From assembly GCA_020740775.1 (NCBI GenBank), contig JAHEWK010000009.1:1-64000 (forward strand): DNA of 64,000 nt, given 5' to 3'. Source of the stretch: Ilyonectria destructans. Its lineage: Eukaryota > Ascomycota > Sordariomycetes > Hypocreales > Nectriaceae. A program made the translations under genes and the position numbers. Position 1 is the first letter of the stretch. Every line of letters begins with the position of its first letter. The notes beneath the pieces are model-generated. The model saw nothing but the letters and a program-made list of their open reading frames with translations, was not told the origin of the DNA and did no database searches. Below are positions 35,404 to 47,408 of the stretch, one piece after another.

Positions 35404-38400
35404 AATACTAAAGTTAGTAATTAAGTAATTCTACTTATACTGAATTAATATTATAGCTGAATACTCTATCTTCTGCTATTTATTAAATAGCTTAAGCTAT
35501 TTTTCTATACTTAACTTCTTCTTTTTAAATTTAACTTTAGGGAATTTAAAGTTAATATTATTATACTAATTAGAGATATTAGCCTTATTAAGTTATTTAA
35601 TACTAATAAAGTTAAATATTAAATAATATTTAAGTATATTCTAAAGGCTTTTAATAAGTATAATTTTAGCTTAAGTAGCTAGCAGCTTATTTAGTATTTC
35701 TTTATTAAATATATTATTAAATACCTTTTTAATCTACTTTATTTTCTTAGGTTTTTAGGTATTTTAATTTCTAATTATAAGCTTATAATCTTAAGAAGAA
35801 AGTAGTAACTTCTTTAGAAGAAGCTTTCTTTTTAGGTTTTTTAAACTTTAGTTTCTTAAGCTTTAAGTTTATAGAATTAAAGGTATTTTACTTAGTATTT
35901 AAGTATACTTATTTTAAAATCTTAAGAGTTATAATAAGTTTAGATAGTATTACTTTAGCTTTAAGTTAAGTTTATTTTTATAGTTTTATTAAATTATTAA
36001 AATTAAGTAAAATAGATAGATTTCTCTTTTTACTACTTTTACTACTTTTTCTTCTGCTATATACAGTTTCTTTATAAGGTCTTACTATAGTATTAAAAAG
36101 AAGTTAAAAAGGAAAAAAAAAATTAAAATACTTTAATTAAAATATTATATATCTATATAGAAAGTTTAAGTTAGTATAGATATAAAGATTATAAAGAAAG
36201 AAAAATTAAAAAGAAAGAAAAGAATAGTAAATATATAGGCTGAAGCCAGCTAAATATTAGCTTAAAGTTAGCAGTTTTATTCTTTATATATACTGACTAT
36301 TTATATTATTATATATAAGATAATAGCTGAATATTCTCTTTATTTAATAGAATTTATAAAAAGTAGAACTTATAAATAGCAGAATTTATAAAGAGTAGAA
36401 TTTTTATTTAAGAAATAGAATTAATAATAGGTAAATATAAAATTATAGTAGCCTATTTAGATATTTAGAACTTTCTATAATATATATAAGATTATTCTCT
36501 TTTTAAGTTATTTTATATTATACTGAATTTAATATATTCTATAGATAGTATATTTAATAGACCTCTTCTAAAAGCTTCTAACTTAAGTAGCTACTTAATA
36601 GATTAAATAATTTTTATAATATAAAATAATTCTTTTTTACTCTTTATAGCTTTTAAGGTATATCTATAGGTAGATTTTTAATAATCTTAATACTTTCTGC
36701 TATTAATACTTAAATTCTAAATATTATCCCTCTTTATTACTTAATCTCTTTCTATTTTTATATATTACTATTTTAACCTTCTATTATTCTATTTTACCTT
36801 TTTACTTCTATTATTAATTTAAATATTAAAATTTAATATATCTAAATATTAATCTTACTATATAAATTTACCTATTAATAGAATTTTATTAGATTTTACT
36901 TTATTCTTAATAAAATTTTCTTACTTTTAATATTAATAAACTTTTCTTACTCTTAATATTAATAAACTTTTCTTACTTTTAATATTAATAAACTTTCTTT
37001 ATTCTTATTATTAATAAACTTCTCTTATTTTTATTTCTAATAAATTTTCCTTATTTTTATTCTTAATAGACTCTTTTTATCTCTATTCTATTATTTACTT
37101 TTCTTCTTTTTTTTCTTCTTATTTTATTCTACTATTACCCCCTTTTATTTTTATTTTACTATACTTCTTTTTCTTTCTCTTTATTATATTTCTTCTTACT
37201 ATCTTCCCTTAGTAACTCAGTAAATAGATTAGAATTTTATATTTTAATATATTAAGTCTTAGCTACTTTAACCTATTATTAATTTATTTCTTCTAACTTT
37301 CTATTACTCCCCTTATCTTATAGCTCAGCTAATTAACTAGAATCTTATATAGTTATATATAATAATTTATTCTACTATATACTGCTCTTACTATCTAATT
37401 TTACTGCCCCTTCCTTTCTTACTGCCTTCCCCCTTTAGAACTAGCTATATACTATATACTGCTATATTTTATTATTAAGGAGAATTTAAATTAAAAGTAT
37501 TATTAAATTCTAAATATTTAGTTAAAGTTAATAAAAATAGTAGTAATAATAGTAGTAATAATATAGATACTTATTAGTTTTTTAAACTATTAGTTTTTTA
37601 AACTATTAGTTTTTAGAAATTCTTTATTATAGATTTTAATAAAAAGGTCTATTTTAACTAGTAATACTCCTCTTAATTAACTAATATTACTAGTTAATAC
37701 TTATTAATATTAATTAGTTACTTAATAGATAATAGCCTTATTAATTACTATAATAAGTTTAATAGAAGCTTTCTTATTATTTAAAGTAGGATTCTTAGCT
37801 ACTTTTAGAATATATTAAGTTAGTATATATAAAGTCTATATTATAGTTAAGTATATTATCTAGCTAATAATAGATAAGAATTAGCTATTTAATATAGCTA
37901 TTATCTATTAAAGTTAAAAGTAAGATTTAATAAAGATTTTAATAATATAAAAAAGATCTTTTTAAAAGGTATTAATAAATTAATTAGTATACCTACTAGT
38001 AGCTTATTCTATATTTTCTAGTATAATACTTAAGTAGATTTTAATTTTTAAGTACTTTAAGTTATTTATTTAAATTTAGATAAAATTAAATACCTTCTAC
38101 TTAAGCTAGATAGACTCTAACTTAGCTTACTTTATACTCTCTTTCTTATTATTTCTTTAGCTAGAAAGAGTAAGTAGCTTAATATATAGTATTAAATCTT
38201 CTTAAAGTAAGAGTTTATTACTTTTTTATTAATTTAAAAGTATAGCTAAATCTAAATTAACTTATTAAACTATATAAGCTATAATATTTATTATTATCTA
38301 GTTTTTATTCTTAAGTATATAGATAAGTCTGTAAATATTTAAAAAGAAAAAGTAGAGTAATTTAATAAAAAACTAGTAAAGTATATAATAATTTATATTA

Positions 38401-40590
38401 TTAAGTATCTTTAGAAAATTAGTATAATAATACTTTTTTAAAGCTATAAAGTTAGATTTTTACTTTATTTTAAATAGATAGAATAAATAGTATATTTTAG
38501 CTATTTTAATATTAATAATACTAGTAAATAGTATAATTATAAGTTTCTTTTAATTTTATATTTATATATAGTAGAAGGTATCTTTCGGTAGCTTATTAAG
38601 TATTATTATTACTAAATTAAATATAGTAAATTAATATTAATAAGATATTAATTTTAATATATATTTTTAAAGTACTTATTAATAATATAAGAGTAATATA
38701 TATATTATTAATCTATTTACTAGCTATTTACTTTTAGATAGAAATATTAAAAGAATCTTAACTAACTGCTATTTTATACTATTATATAATTATAGATTTC
38801 TATTATTTATTATTCTATAGAGTAATTAAACAGTATATAGAGAACTTTAATATACTATTTAAATAGAGTATATTAAGTATTTAATATTTTACTTTTAGCT
38901 TTTTTTTATAAAATAAATAGTTATTTTACTTTAATACTATAATAAGCTATATTTAAATCTAACTATAGCTATTTAATAGTAAGAGGTTTTATTAATTAAT
39001 TTATAATTAAATACTAAAAGTTAGAAAAAGTATATTTAAAAGAATTTATTAGCTACTATTAGTATTTAATTAACTTATTAACTTATTAATATTCTTATTT
39101 TAATTATAGAATTTATAGTTCTATTAAAGCTTTATTTTAAAAGAGTTATTTTATTTAATATACTTTTATAATATTACTATTTAATATTATTCTATTATAA
39201 CCTCTAGCTTTTTATTATTAATATCTAGCTAGTTTTTAAATAATTATATATACTTTATATAATAAGCTATAATATCCTCTTATAGTAATTTAAACTTTAG
39301 ATATTTTATTATACTATATATTATCTATAAGCTATATAATATAAAAAGATAGTTTTTCTCTATTTACTATATAAGATTTCTATAGTAAAAAGACTAATAG
39401 AGATTTATAATATACCAAAAGTCTAACTGATAATTATTTCTAATTCTTTAGGTATATATTAGGATATTAAAAGGCAGCTTTACTATTATAAGTAAATATA
39501 GCTTTACTAATAGATAGAATTTACCTTCTGAAAATTGGAATTTTAAGACTGCTTATTATTATTTATACTATTTAGTTTAATAGCTTTTTATTATCTTTTT
39601 AGCTATTTTATTCTATAATACTATAATCTATTTTAGTATAGTAGGCTACTATTTAGCTTATACTTTAATATAGCTTATTTTTATCTATTAGTTAGAAGAT
39701 ATATAACTTCTTAAATATAATATATATAGAATTAAAAGGTATTAACTAACTTTTAAATAGAGCTTATAGAGCTTAAAGTAGTAAATATTTAAATTGCTAG
39801 CTAAATTTATATATAGAGAGTTTAAATTATAATTAATCTCTCTTAAAGCTAACTTTTTAGATTAATACTATATATATCTATACTATCTACTAAGCAGACT
39901 AAAAGGCCTTTATTTAGTATATATTTATATTAATACAGTTAAATAAATAAAAAGAAAAAAAGTAGAAATTAAAAAGACCTTCTATCTATCTTTAAATTTA
40001 TGCCCCTTATTTTTAAACTAAATTATCTTATATCTTAATAGTAAAGTACCTATTATTTCTAATAAGTATTCTTACTATAACTATATATAGCAGAATAATA
40101 TCTTATAATATAGATTATCTTATTTTATAATAGAGGGGAAAATAGGCTTTATTTTTTCTTATTAGCTAATATGAGTTTTTTATTTTTCTTCTACTTTAAC
40201 TTTTTACCCCTAAAGGTAAAATACTAAAGGTTAAAGAATAACTATACTATATATTTTTACCATTAGAGGTAAAAATTAAATAAAATTTATAAATATCTAT
40301 TTATTACTATTACCTTTTACTATCTTAATAATTAGATTAGTATAATATTATTAAAAAAGTAGGGCTATATAACTTCTAACTTTTTACTACTAATTAATTT
40401 TACCTCTAAAGGTAAAACTTTAGTATAAATAATATAAGGCGCTTATACTACTTATAGATATTACAGTCTATTTTGCCCCTAGAGGCGAAATTTATATAGT
40501 GTAAGTTTACTTATTAGTAAGAATAGTAATATAATAATAGATACTCTTCGCTCTAACCTTATATCTAAATACCAGCTTACCTCTAATAAT
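35404..40590. other. AT desert: RIP-type sequence without recognisable genes
   Basis: About 5 kb of very AT-rich DNA with no open frame of useful length. I read both strands for reverse transcriptase, integrase and transposase motifs and found none I would defend. Short tandem patterns are visible, such as TTAATATTAATAAACTTTTCTTACT near 36,920-37,000 (split repeats of TTAATATTAATAAACTTT) and TATTAGTTTTTTAAAC repeated near 37,570-37,615. Dead transposons mutated beyond recognition are the likely content. Confidence 0.5.
40195..40490. repeat. Four copies of a palindromic motif like TTTTACCTCTAAAGGTAAAA
   Basis: Copies lie at about 40,202-40,222 (TTTTACCCCTAAAGGTAAAA), 40,255-40,276 (TTTTTACCATTAGAGGTAAA), 40,406-40,426 (TTTTACCTCTAAAGGTAAAA) and 40,468-40,490 (TTTTGCCCCTAGAGGCGAAA). 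The last copy keeps G/C at positions that read A/T in the others, so it is probably closest to the original form, TTTTGCCCCTxGxGGCGAAA. Function unknown. Confidence 0.65.
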
Positions 40591-40599
40591 AGGTAGAAG

Positions 40600-40724
40600 A
40601 CAGACTGAGGTGCCACTTTACCTAAGTCAGTCTGTTATATATATATGTGCGTAAGTAAGGCGATATACATAAAGTTGCATATAAGAGGCATACTGTAGAC
40701 TGTAAAGTAAGGAATCTTACGCAC
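40600..40724. repeat. Two hairpin-forming inverted repeats at the AT/GC boundary
   Basis: ACAGACTGA (40,600-40,608) pairs with TCAGTCTGT (40,627-40,635). GTGCGTAAG (40,647-40,655) pairs with CTTACGCAC (40,716-40,724). Both are perfect 9-bp pairs placed where base composition changes from AT-rich to balanced. Confidence 0.6.
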
Positions 40725-40889
40725 GGAACTTGTCCGAGCTGTTTGTGGAGTTAAAAACGGAAAAGTTGACGTATATCGTACTGTTAAAGACTCTCTAGCA
40801 CGACTATATTACAAACCGCCCTAGTAGAAATGTGGTCCGTGTCTCGGTGTCTTGCGGTGGACTTTGGATGTAAACGATGGGTGCGGAAT

Positions 40890-40932
40890 ATTCGCCGAAT
40901 GCCCGACGCCGTCCACCCCGCATTCGGCGAAT
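40890..40932. promoter_or_regulatory. Perfect 13-bp inverted repeat upstream of the P450 gene
   Basis: ATTCGCCGAATGC (40,890-40,902) and GCATTCGGCGAAT (40,920-40,932) are exact reverse complements with a 17-nt loop. It lies about 180 bp before the P450 start codon, where a dimeric regulator site or a transcript hairpin could act. A short transposon remnant is the other reading. Confidence 0.45.
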
Positions 40933-41112
40933 TATCCTATTTGTCTTCACGACAATTCTCGGCTAACTCTGTTTTCCATCGGTATAGACATAGAAATAGG
41001 AAATAAAGGGAGGAATTCACTTTTGTCAAGCACATGCAAGCCACCACCGGTGTTGGCTCCTTGGCAGCCCTTCCTGCTGTACGACGTATTCTGCCTTGAT
41101 CTGCACGCCAAG

Positions 41113-42805
41113 ATGACGATCGCTCATGGCGGTCTGAACGGATCTGGTTTTCTAAGACATGTCTTAATTACTTTTGTCATCCTCTTTGTTGTCTCCAAAG
41201 TCCGGAGCTGGTACATTCATCGCAGACGGTGCTCCTCCAACGGCTGTCTCCCGCCCCCGGCTTACCCGCACAGGGATGGCATTCTTGGGCTCAAGCATCT
41301 TCGGAGCCTCATCAAAGCCCAACGGGAAAAGCGTCTCCCCACGGCCTTTAGTTCCATCTTCACAGACACGGGAGCCAACGTACACACGGTCACATACTCC
41401 ACGTTCGGCAGCAAGACGTACTGGACGATAGATGCCGACAACATCAAGGCGGTGCTATCTTCCAAGTTCAACGACTGGGGTCTTCCGCAGGCGCGCATCG
41501 CCGCGTTCGCAGCATGCTGGGGCGGAGGCATCTTCGGCGCTGACGGCGCCGAGTGGGAGCATTCGCGCGCCATGCTCCGGCCAAGTTTCAACCGCAGACA
41601 GGGGCAGGACACGGAGTTGCTGGAGAAGCACATACAGAACTTGCTGACGAGGATCCCGCATGGAAAAACGGTGGATTTGGCAGAGTTGATTCCCCTGCTC
41701 ACGATGGATATAGCTACGGAGTTGCTCTTTGGCGAAAGTGCCGGGTGCTTGGACCCTGCAAAGTCTGTCCAGGGCATGGAGTTTACCTCGGCGTTCAACT
41801 ACGTCATGCAGAAGATGTCGGCCCAAGTGAGCTTCCCGGTCTTGGCCAATGTCCCTGACCGCAGGCTGAAGTCTTCTGTGAAGTGTATCAATGACTTTAC
41901 CGACGCTTTTGTCACCCGAGCCTTATGCCTTCGTGACAAGACATCTGAGGCTAAGACCCCTGGCGACGAAGATAATGAGGGAGGTCGTAGCAAAAAGTAT
42001 GTCTTCTTGGACGAGCTAGCCAAGGGGGACTATTCGCCGAGGCGTCTTCGCGCTGAGCTCCTCAGTGTCATGGTTGCTGGCCGGGATACGACCGCGTCCC
42101 TTCTCAGCATCATCTGGTGGCATCTCGCACGGCGACCTGATATTGTGACTAAGCTACGAAAAGAGATCGTCCCCTTGGAGTCGAAACCGCCCAGCTCGAA
42201 CGAACTGAAGAGCATGACGTATCTGAGAGACGTGATCAACGAAGGTACCAAGATCGAGCTTTGGCTCTTCTCAAATTTATATGTCACTAACTTGTGCTGT
42301 TGTAGTTTTGCGCCTTTACCCTATTAACCCCATCAACTCACGAGTCGCTGTCCGAGACACTACTCTACCCCGCGGTGGCGGCAAAGACGGCCTTTCCCCT
42401 GTTTTCATAGGCAAGGGACAACGCCTCATTTTCAGTTCATCCGCGCTGCATCGTCGGAAGGATATCTACGGCCAAGACGCCATGCAACTGCGACCAGAAC
42501 GATGGGACACTCTCCAACAGTCAAAGTAAGTCATCCACTCGGCTTGCTCTAGTAAAGTTTTCTTCTTCAGGGTTAATCACCGACTTCGCGTTCTCAGATG
42601 GGAGTACATTCCGTTTGGCGGAGGACCGAGAGTCTGCATTGGACAACAACTCGCCCAAACAGAAGCAGCATACACAACTGTGCGGCTTCTGCAAGAGTTT
42701 GAGCGCGTTGAGCCGAGGAGTGAAGGACCATTTCAGGAAGGATTTGCCATGACACTCAGCAGTGGTGACGGCTGTCGAGTAAGTCTGAGTAACAGTTATC
42801 AGTGA
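41113..42805 (+). CDS. Cytochrome P450 monooxygenase, CYP52-like
   Basis: A haem-thiolate monooxygenase, probably membrane-bound in the endoplasmic reticulum and taking electrons from NADPH-P450 reductase. Model: exons 41,113-42,244, 42,306-42,525 and 42,598-42,805; introns 61 and 72 nt; 519 residues, the usual length. Residues 13-27 form the membrane anchor. Motifs: I-helix AGRDTT (322-327), ExxR as EVLR (377-380, completed across intron 1) and the haem loop [10 protein letters not shown] (457-466) with ligand Cys464. The overall pattern resembles fungal CYP52-type alkane/fatty-acid hydroxylases; the substrate cannot be read from sequence. I chose the ATG at 41,113 because the anchor follows it directly; the frame stays open upstream to 40,852 but that stretch has no family resemblance. 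The stop at 42,803 assumes no fourth exon; a GTAAGT at 42,779 leaves a small doubt. Confidence 0.92.
42245..42305 (+). other. Intron 1 of the P450 gene
   Basis: It begins GTACCA and ends TGTTGTAG, with CACTAAC as branch site near 42,285. Removing it joins GAA G to TT TTG CGC and restores the ExxR helix. Confidence 0.85.
42526..42597 (+). other. Intron 2 of the P450 gene
   Basis: It begins GTAAGT and ends TTCTCAG. Removal joins QSK to WEYIPFGGG in frame. The earlier CAG at 42,570 would break the frame. Confidence 0.85.
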
Positions 42806-43971
42806 CGAAAAACAGCATGGATGCAAATCGAACTATATCATGTCTTTCTCCTAGTGCACGAGCGAAGTGGTTTTGATCCAGTTATCACTCAGTCAACTAA
42901 AAAGGTCTAGGCTACTCCGCAGCTGCAAATAGTTCTATCAAGCTACAACCAACTCTGAGTGTGCTGCATCGCTATATATATATTGTGAGTGACCTAGGCA
43001 TGCACCAAACTTGTTCATCGTGACGCGTGCTGGACTTCGCTGTAGGCCGCGAATTCCATACCCAACACACACAACTGAATCTAATTCCCTATAGGAGCAT
43101 CTCCTACCGAAAGAAGCCCATATTCCCCTTCTGTGGAACTTCGTAGACGATAAAGTGGCCTTCACGGTCGAATGAAGCTATGACAGCATGGGGAATCTCG
43201 CGTGACATAACAAGGTGCCAACCATCCGACATGTGCCACCGTGGGCCATCTCAGTACTGAGGCGATATGAAAGGTTTTTCATAATAATTCATTCCCCTCC
43301 GTACAAAATCGCTGATTTGATGTAAGTTATTTTATTATAACCGAGCAACCCTGGCACACTAGTTATTAGAGCAGGGCTCCCTCACTCCTTTCTCTTCTGC
43401 GATCTATTGACACCTCAAGGCGTGTGTGTATCAGGTAATGCCCAGAGAGTATGTCGTTGTTACTGCCTCGCCACGTTCAGTAAACCCCAAAAGGCTGAAA
43501 GAATAACAGCTCAGAATGCCCCTCACTTCCAGACCCGCGGATAGGTCAAACCTTGGGTCAACCTCAACAACCTAGATCGTCCTCAGCAACCTATATCCCT
43601 GGCTTCCAACGGAATCATCGACCCGCCGGCACCCAGGGACCCGGGATCCGCCCGATCCCTAAGGATAAATAGCTAGCATTCCCCCGCCTAGATAGATAGA
43701 GGAGAAATAAGAGATTTCATCGTCACCAAGCTGTATCACCCAATTAATCCTGCCTGATAGTACAGAGAAACCCTGAGCCGCCAGTCCTCGGTCTGAATAA
43801 ATCGGTCGACCTCTTGAAACAACATTATCGCTTCCACCCTTTCCTCTACTACTCATTGAATTTTCTACTTGAGCGTTCCATGGAGGCTAAGGCAAGCACA
43901 TTAGACACGTTCTACTATCTCATGTATATCAGCGCATGGAAGAGGCTTTCTCAGTCTAGAGGTACCTGTCT
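42806..43971. other. Intergenic, no recognisable gene
   Basis: It holds only short frames without family resemblance. TATATATATATT near 42,975 is a plain AT run. The interval separates the P450 gene from an ankyrin pseudogene. Confidence 0.45.
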
Positions 43972-44479
43972 GATCTGGATCACAAGAGTCGTTTCTACGA
44001 ACCCCACGGCACTAAAGCTACATTGGTTCATTTGGCCACCAAGTATAATATGATCAAATGGGTAGAGCACTACCCCACAGGAGGTCATGATGTCAACGTT
44101 ATCGGAGGTCGATTCGGTACGCTCATCCAGGCCGCTGCAGTGATGGGTATGGGCAAATGGTGGAGATGCTTCTCAGCTTTGGAGCAGACGTTCATATTTA
44201 GCTAGGGCAGATTCGGAACGCCCCATCGCAGCTTTGTGTGCATACGACGACCAGTTCCTCGGGAAACTCATGGCCGAGTTGGCAACGGACAAGGATGGGA
44301 TAGATCTCGGCCAGGCACAGAGTGCCCGAACTTGGTTCGAGGATCAGATCCCCCATGACGATAGCTGGATCTCGAGGCTTCTCTTCATCTTTGAGACCTT
44401 GACGGTTGCCTTCTATGTTCGGCAAAACTCTGGCCTCGGACTGCCACCACTTGACGGTCTGCCCCGTAGTCCGCCTGGG
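43972..44479 (+). pseudogene. Ankyrin-repeat protein fragment with frameshifts
   Basis: One frame from 43,972 reads DLDHKSRFYEPHGTKATLVH then YNMIKWVEHY and GGHDVNVIGGRFGTLIQAAA. It then shifts frame near 44,155 to MVEMLLSFGADVHI plus a TAG, and shifts again near 44,215 to PIAALCAYDDQFLGKLMAEL. VEMLLSFGADVxI followed by FGTxIxAA is the ankyrin-repeat pattern seen in fungal ankyrin and NACHT-ankyrin proteins (repeats of the GGxFGTALQAA subtype). Start and N-terminal effector domain are missing. Two frameshifts and a stop argue for a pseudogene. Confidence 0.55.
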
Positions 44480-44605
44480 GAAAGTTCACATGGCCAGGAA
44501 GCAACCGAAGTAGGTGTGTGCAGACCAAACCTCTCCGCCCACCAATTAGATGGAAACACCGACATCATAATCAAGAGGTGGTTGGCAACAATTTAATGGT
44601 GGAGA

Positions 44606-45183
44606 TTGAAGTGTAGCTACTGCCTCGCCAGTGGCCGTCGAGGCCAATCCGTTCGTCATAAACTGCGCGAATGCACACAAGGGGGTGCCGAGGTCATAGA
44701 GACTCGGTTTGGGGAGGCCATCTACGCGGAGAAAAGCGCGCCGAACACGGCATGCCACCGCTGCTATCTGCCGAAGCATCTCTGCGCCAAATGGACACGG
44801 CCTAGCGAGGGTGATACTTGGGTCGAGAGAAACGCAGCCGAGTGGGCATGCCAGTTTGGACGGCATCTACTCCGCGATATCATCACCGGGCTCTACGCAT
44901 ATGGTGCGACATGATTCGCGCTTCACGTCCAAGATGTGGCGAAGCACGTCAGGCACGTTCTATCCGCGCCCGTCTTAGGGAGGAGTTGGTAGAGCTTCAG
45001 GCAAAAGGGATAGAAGGATACGGCCCGGTCCCTTGGTGCGGAGACTGCTGCCTTCCTCGGTCTTGCTGCCCTGCGTGGGCATGCCAAGACGCAACAGACC
45101 CTGCCTCCGATTGGGAACCGCGTCCTCGGGTGTGGGGAGGAGGAGATGACTATGCCTGTCGGCTATGGCTGGGGAAAATATAG
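44606..45183 (+). pseudogene. Cysteine-rich zinc-module fragment, possibly the C-terminus of a telomere-linked-type helicase
   Basis: The frame from 44,606 has CSYC, then HKLRECTQG, then CHRCYLPKHLCAKW and a later W...ACQFGR, ending at 44,914. A second frame overlapping it (to 45,183) has WCGDCCLPRSCCPAW. The CxxC...H...C...CxxCxxPxxxCxxW arrangement is like the zinc-binding modules near the C-terminus of large fungal RecQ-type helicases, of which two dead copies lie in the AT block. No helicase motif lies upstream, so this would be an isolated fragment. It could also be an unrelated small Cys-rich protein. Confidence 0.35.
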
Positions 45184-47408
45184 TTGCGTCGAGATGGGCG
45201 CTGATACTAATTCCGGGAGGTGGTTGTTAATGCCGTCTCTGCTATGTGCGTATTTTCTATTATTTCATGCGATGGCCCTAGTGGCGATTGTGATAATAAT
45301 AATAATACCCCCTGGGACACCTTTTGGGACTAAATCGAGGATTGGTGTGGCTGTAGCTGTATCCGTTTCAATTTGGATTGGGGGATAGATGGCTGGCTCC
45401 TCTTCTTGATGCCATGGGGCCATCAGGACGTTATGGTTATGCTGTGTATCTTCTATCAGCTTGATATAGTAGTAGAAGATTTATAGATCGAGAAGGAGGT
45501 AGATAAGCATTAAGCTAAGTTGCGGATTCCAAGCCGGAAGGGCTATATCCTCATCCGATAACACCAAAAGCAATAACCCCAGCGCCCGGACAGCAAGATA
45601 GTAGCAGTACCAGAGCGATGCGCCTCAGACGAGCATCTAATATCTACCCTCCGACTGGCTCTCGACACAGCGGAGAACAAAGAAGAATACACATCTGGGT
45701 TTTGAGGAGATAGTGCCTTCTACTCTGCCCTGGGAGCTTGTATCCGGGCCTGGCGCAGGGGCGGCATTAGCTGCTAGGTATATATAATGTATAATTAGGA
45801 TGAAGCTTGCTATCTTTATGATATGGAGACGTATATATTATATAAGGAATTAAAGGCTGCCGCCTTGCTGCTACGCAAGTGGTTAGGTATTCGGCTAGGT
45901 GAAGGGGACGAGGAGAGTGAGACGGGGCAATACCTACACTGTCGCTTTCCGGCCTAAGTATACCGATTTACTCGCATCGATGATGGAGAATATGATGATA
46001 ATGCTGATACCTGCTAACTGATAGATGAGGGTAGTGCTGGTGGCAATGGAGTGGAGATAGTGTGTTGTACTGTTGCGGTATTGCTGACTGTTACAAATAG
46101 CGTGCTCGGAAAGCTGGTCATTCAGGAAAAGATGGGGAAGAAAAGGTGGAATAGGAAGTATGACCAGTTGTCTCGGGAATAGATAGCAGAGTAGGTCCGG
46201 ATTGGGAACTCGACCGTTTCACGCATCATACGAATCTTTTAACGGCTCTTAGATGGGTTTCAGAGACTAAGTTAGGTTGGATGGGAGAAAGAGGAGTAGT
46301 AAAAGTATTATTTATTATTCTTTTTAGCCTGTATTTTTAGGTCTGAATCTACATTTGCTTTAGCACGACCAAACCCAGGGGCGACTACTGACCGACCAAC
46401 CCTCCTATTTCAGAGAGTAGTAGTTGAAGATATAATGGGTTTTGCACGGCCGGGTCAATAGCCGAAAACTCCCCCTGCTCCTCTTTCAGCATCCAGTCAG
46501 TTGCCTCTTCAATCTATCCAACTACATTAGTATACGTACGCTGATCCGTAATACAAACTATGTCAGGCATATTATCACAATGATCACGTATCCATTCATC
46601 GCCCACCTGCCATCTCTCTAATTTTTAGGCACCATTTTGATCCTTTTGGGGGCCCCATAGGGGCTGTGAGTATTTTACGGCCGATTTTCCGTGCCTGTGG
46701 TTCTTGGATCGCCATAACTGCAAAAGCTTGGTAACAATCACACGGAAGAAAGGTGACTGCCAGGTTGCGCACCGCACAAGCACCGACGCGCATTAACCAT
46801 GACTTCACGCTACGTGTGACTGAATTGCGTGATCTGTGTAAATAGCACGACATGCCGAGCACTAATGATCAGAATGAAAAGCCTGTTCAGAGAGATCTAT
46901 TTAAGTTGTGTATAATTACGAATCTAATGTCTCCTAAAAAATTATGATTTGGGTCGGTTTAGTGGGTATAATTCATTGCAAGGATGCTACTACGGATCAT
47001 TGGTAACTATGAGATATTGAAAAGCCCTATTTGCCAGGTTGGAAATCATCCCACATCCCGATTGTCGTGGTCCATGCCATGGCAGCCAAGACAGTTTGAG
47101 GTGCGGTCGACAAGGCAATGTTATCTGAACCCCACCACAGATCTATAGTATAGACTCGCGAGGATGAGACAGTCTCAAACCAATTATTTATCTAATAAAA
47201 CACCGGATCAACACGAAAAACAGACTAAGCAACCTCATTTATACACAACTATCGCTAATAATGAAGTTCTAAAATATCTAGTCATAGACATGAAGCAAGA
47301 AGAGGATTAGAGCATCGGATAACAAACAAAATAATATTGCCCACCAAAGTATCATATGGTTCATGCGTTTATAGGTCCTTTGCACCCAACTTGACAAGCT
47401 GTAGCTGT
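45184..47408. other. Intergenic, no recognisable gene
   Basis: About 45.4-46.3 kb shows frames interrupted by TAG/TAA (for example a broken frame with LISTLRLALDTAENKEEYTS near 45,640), suggesting mildly mutated old coding sequence I cannot name. The minus-strand frame at 46,596-46,862 has no family resemblance. Nothing else supported. Confidence 0.4.

Noticed and set aside
36200..39950. Possible LINE or Mutator-like transposase in the AT desert
   Set aside because: Conceptual readings on both strands gave isolated weak resemblances only; no ordered set of motifs could be defended.
40852..41112. 87-codon open extension upstream of the P450 start
   Set aside because: It has no similarity to P450 N-termini, contains the 13-bp hairpin, and the membrane anchor begins just after the ATG at 41,113. 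It is treated as upstream sequence.
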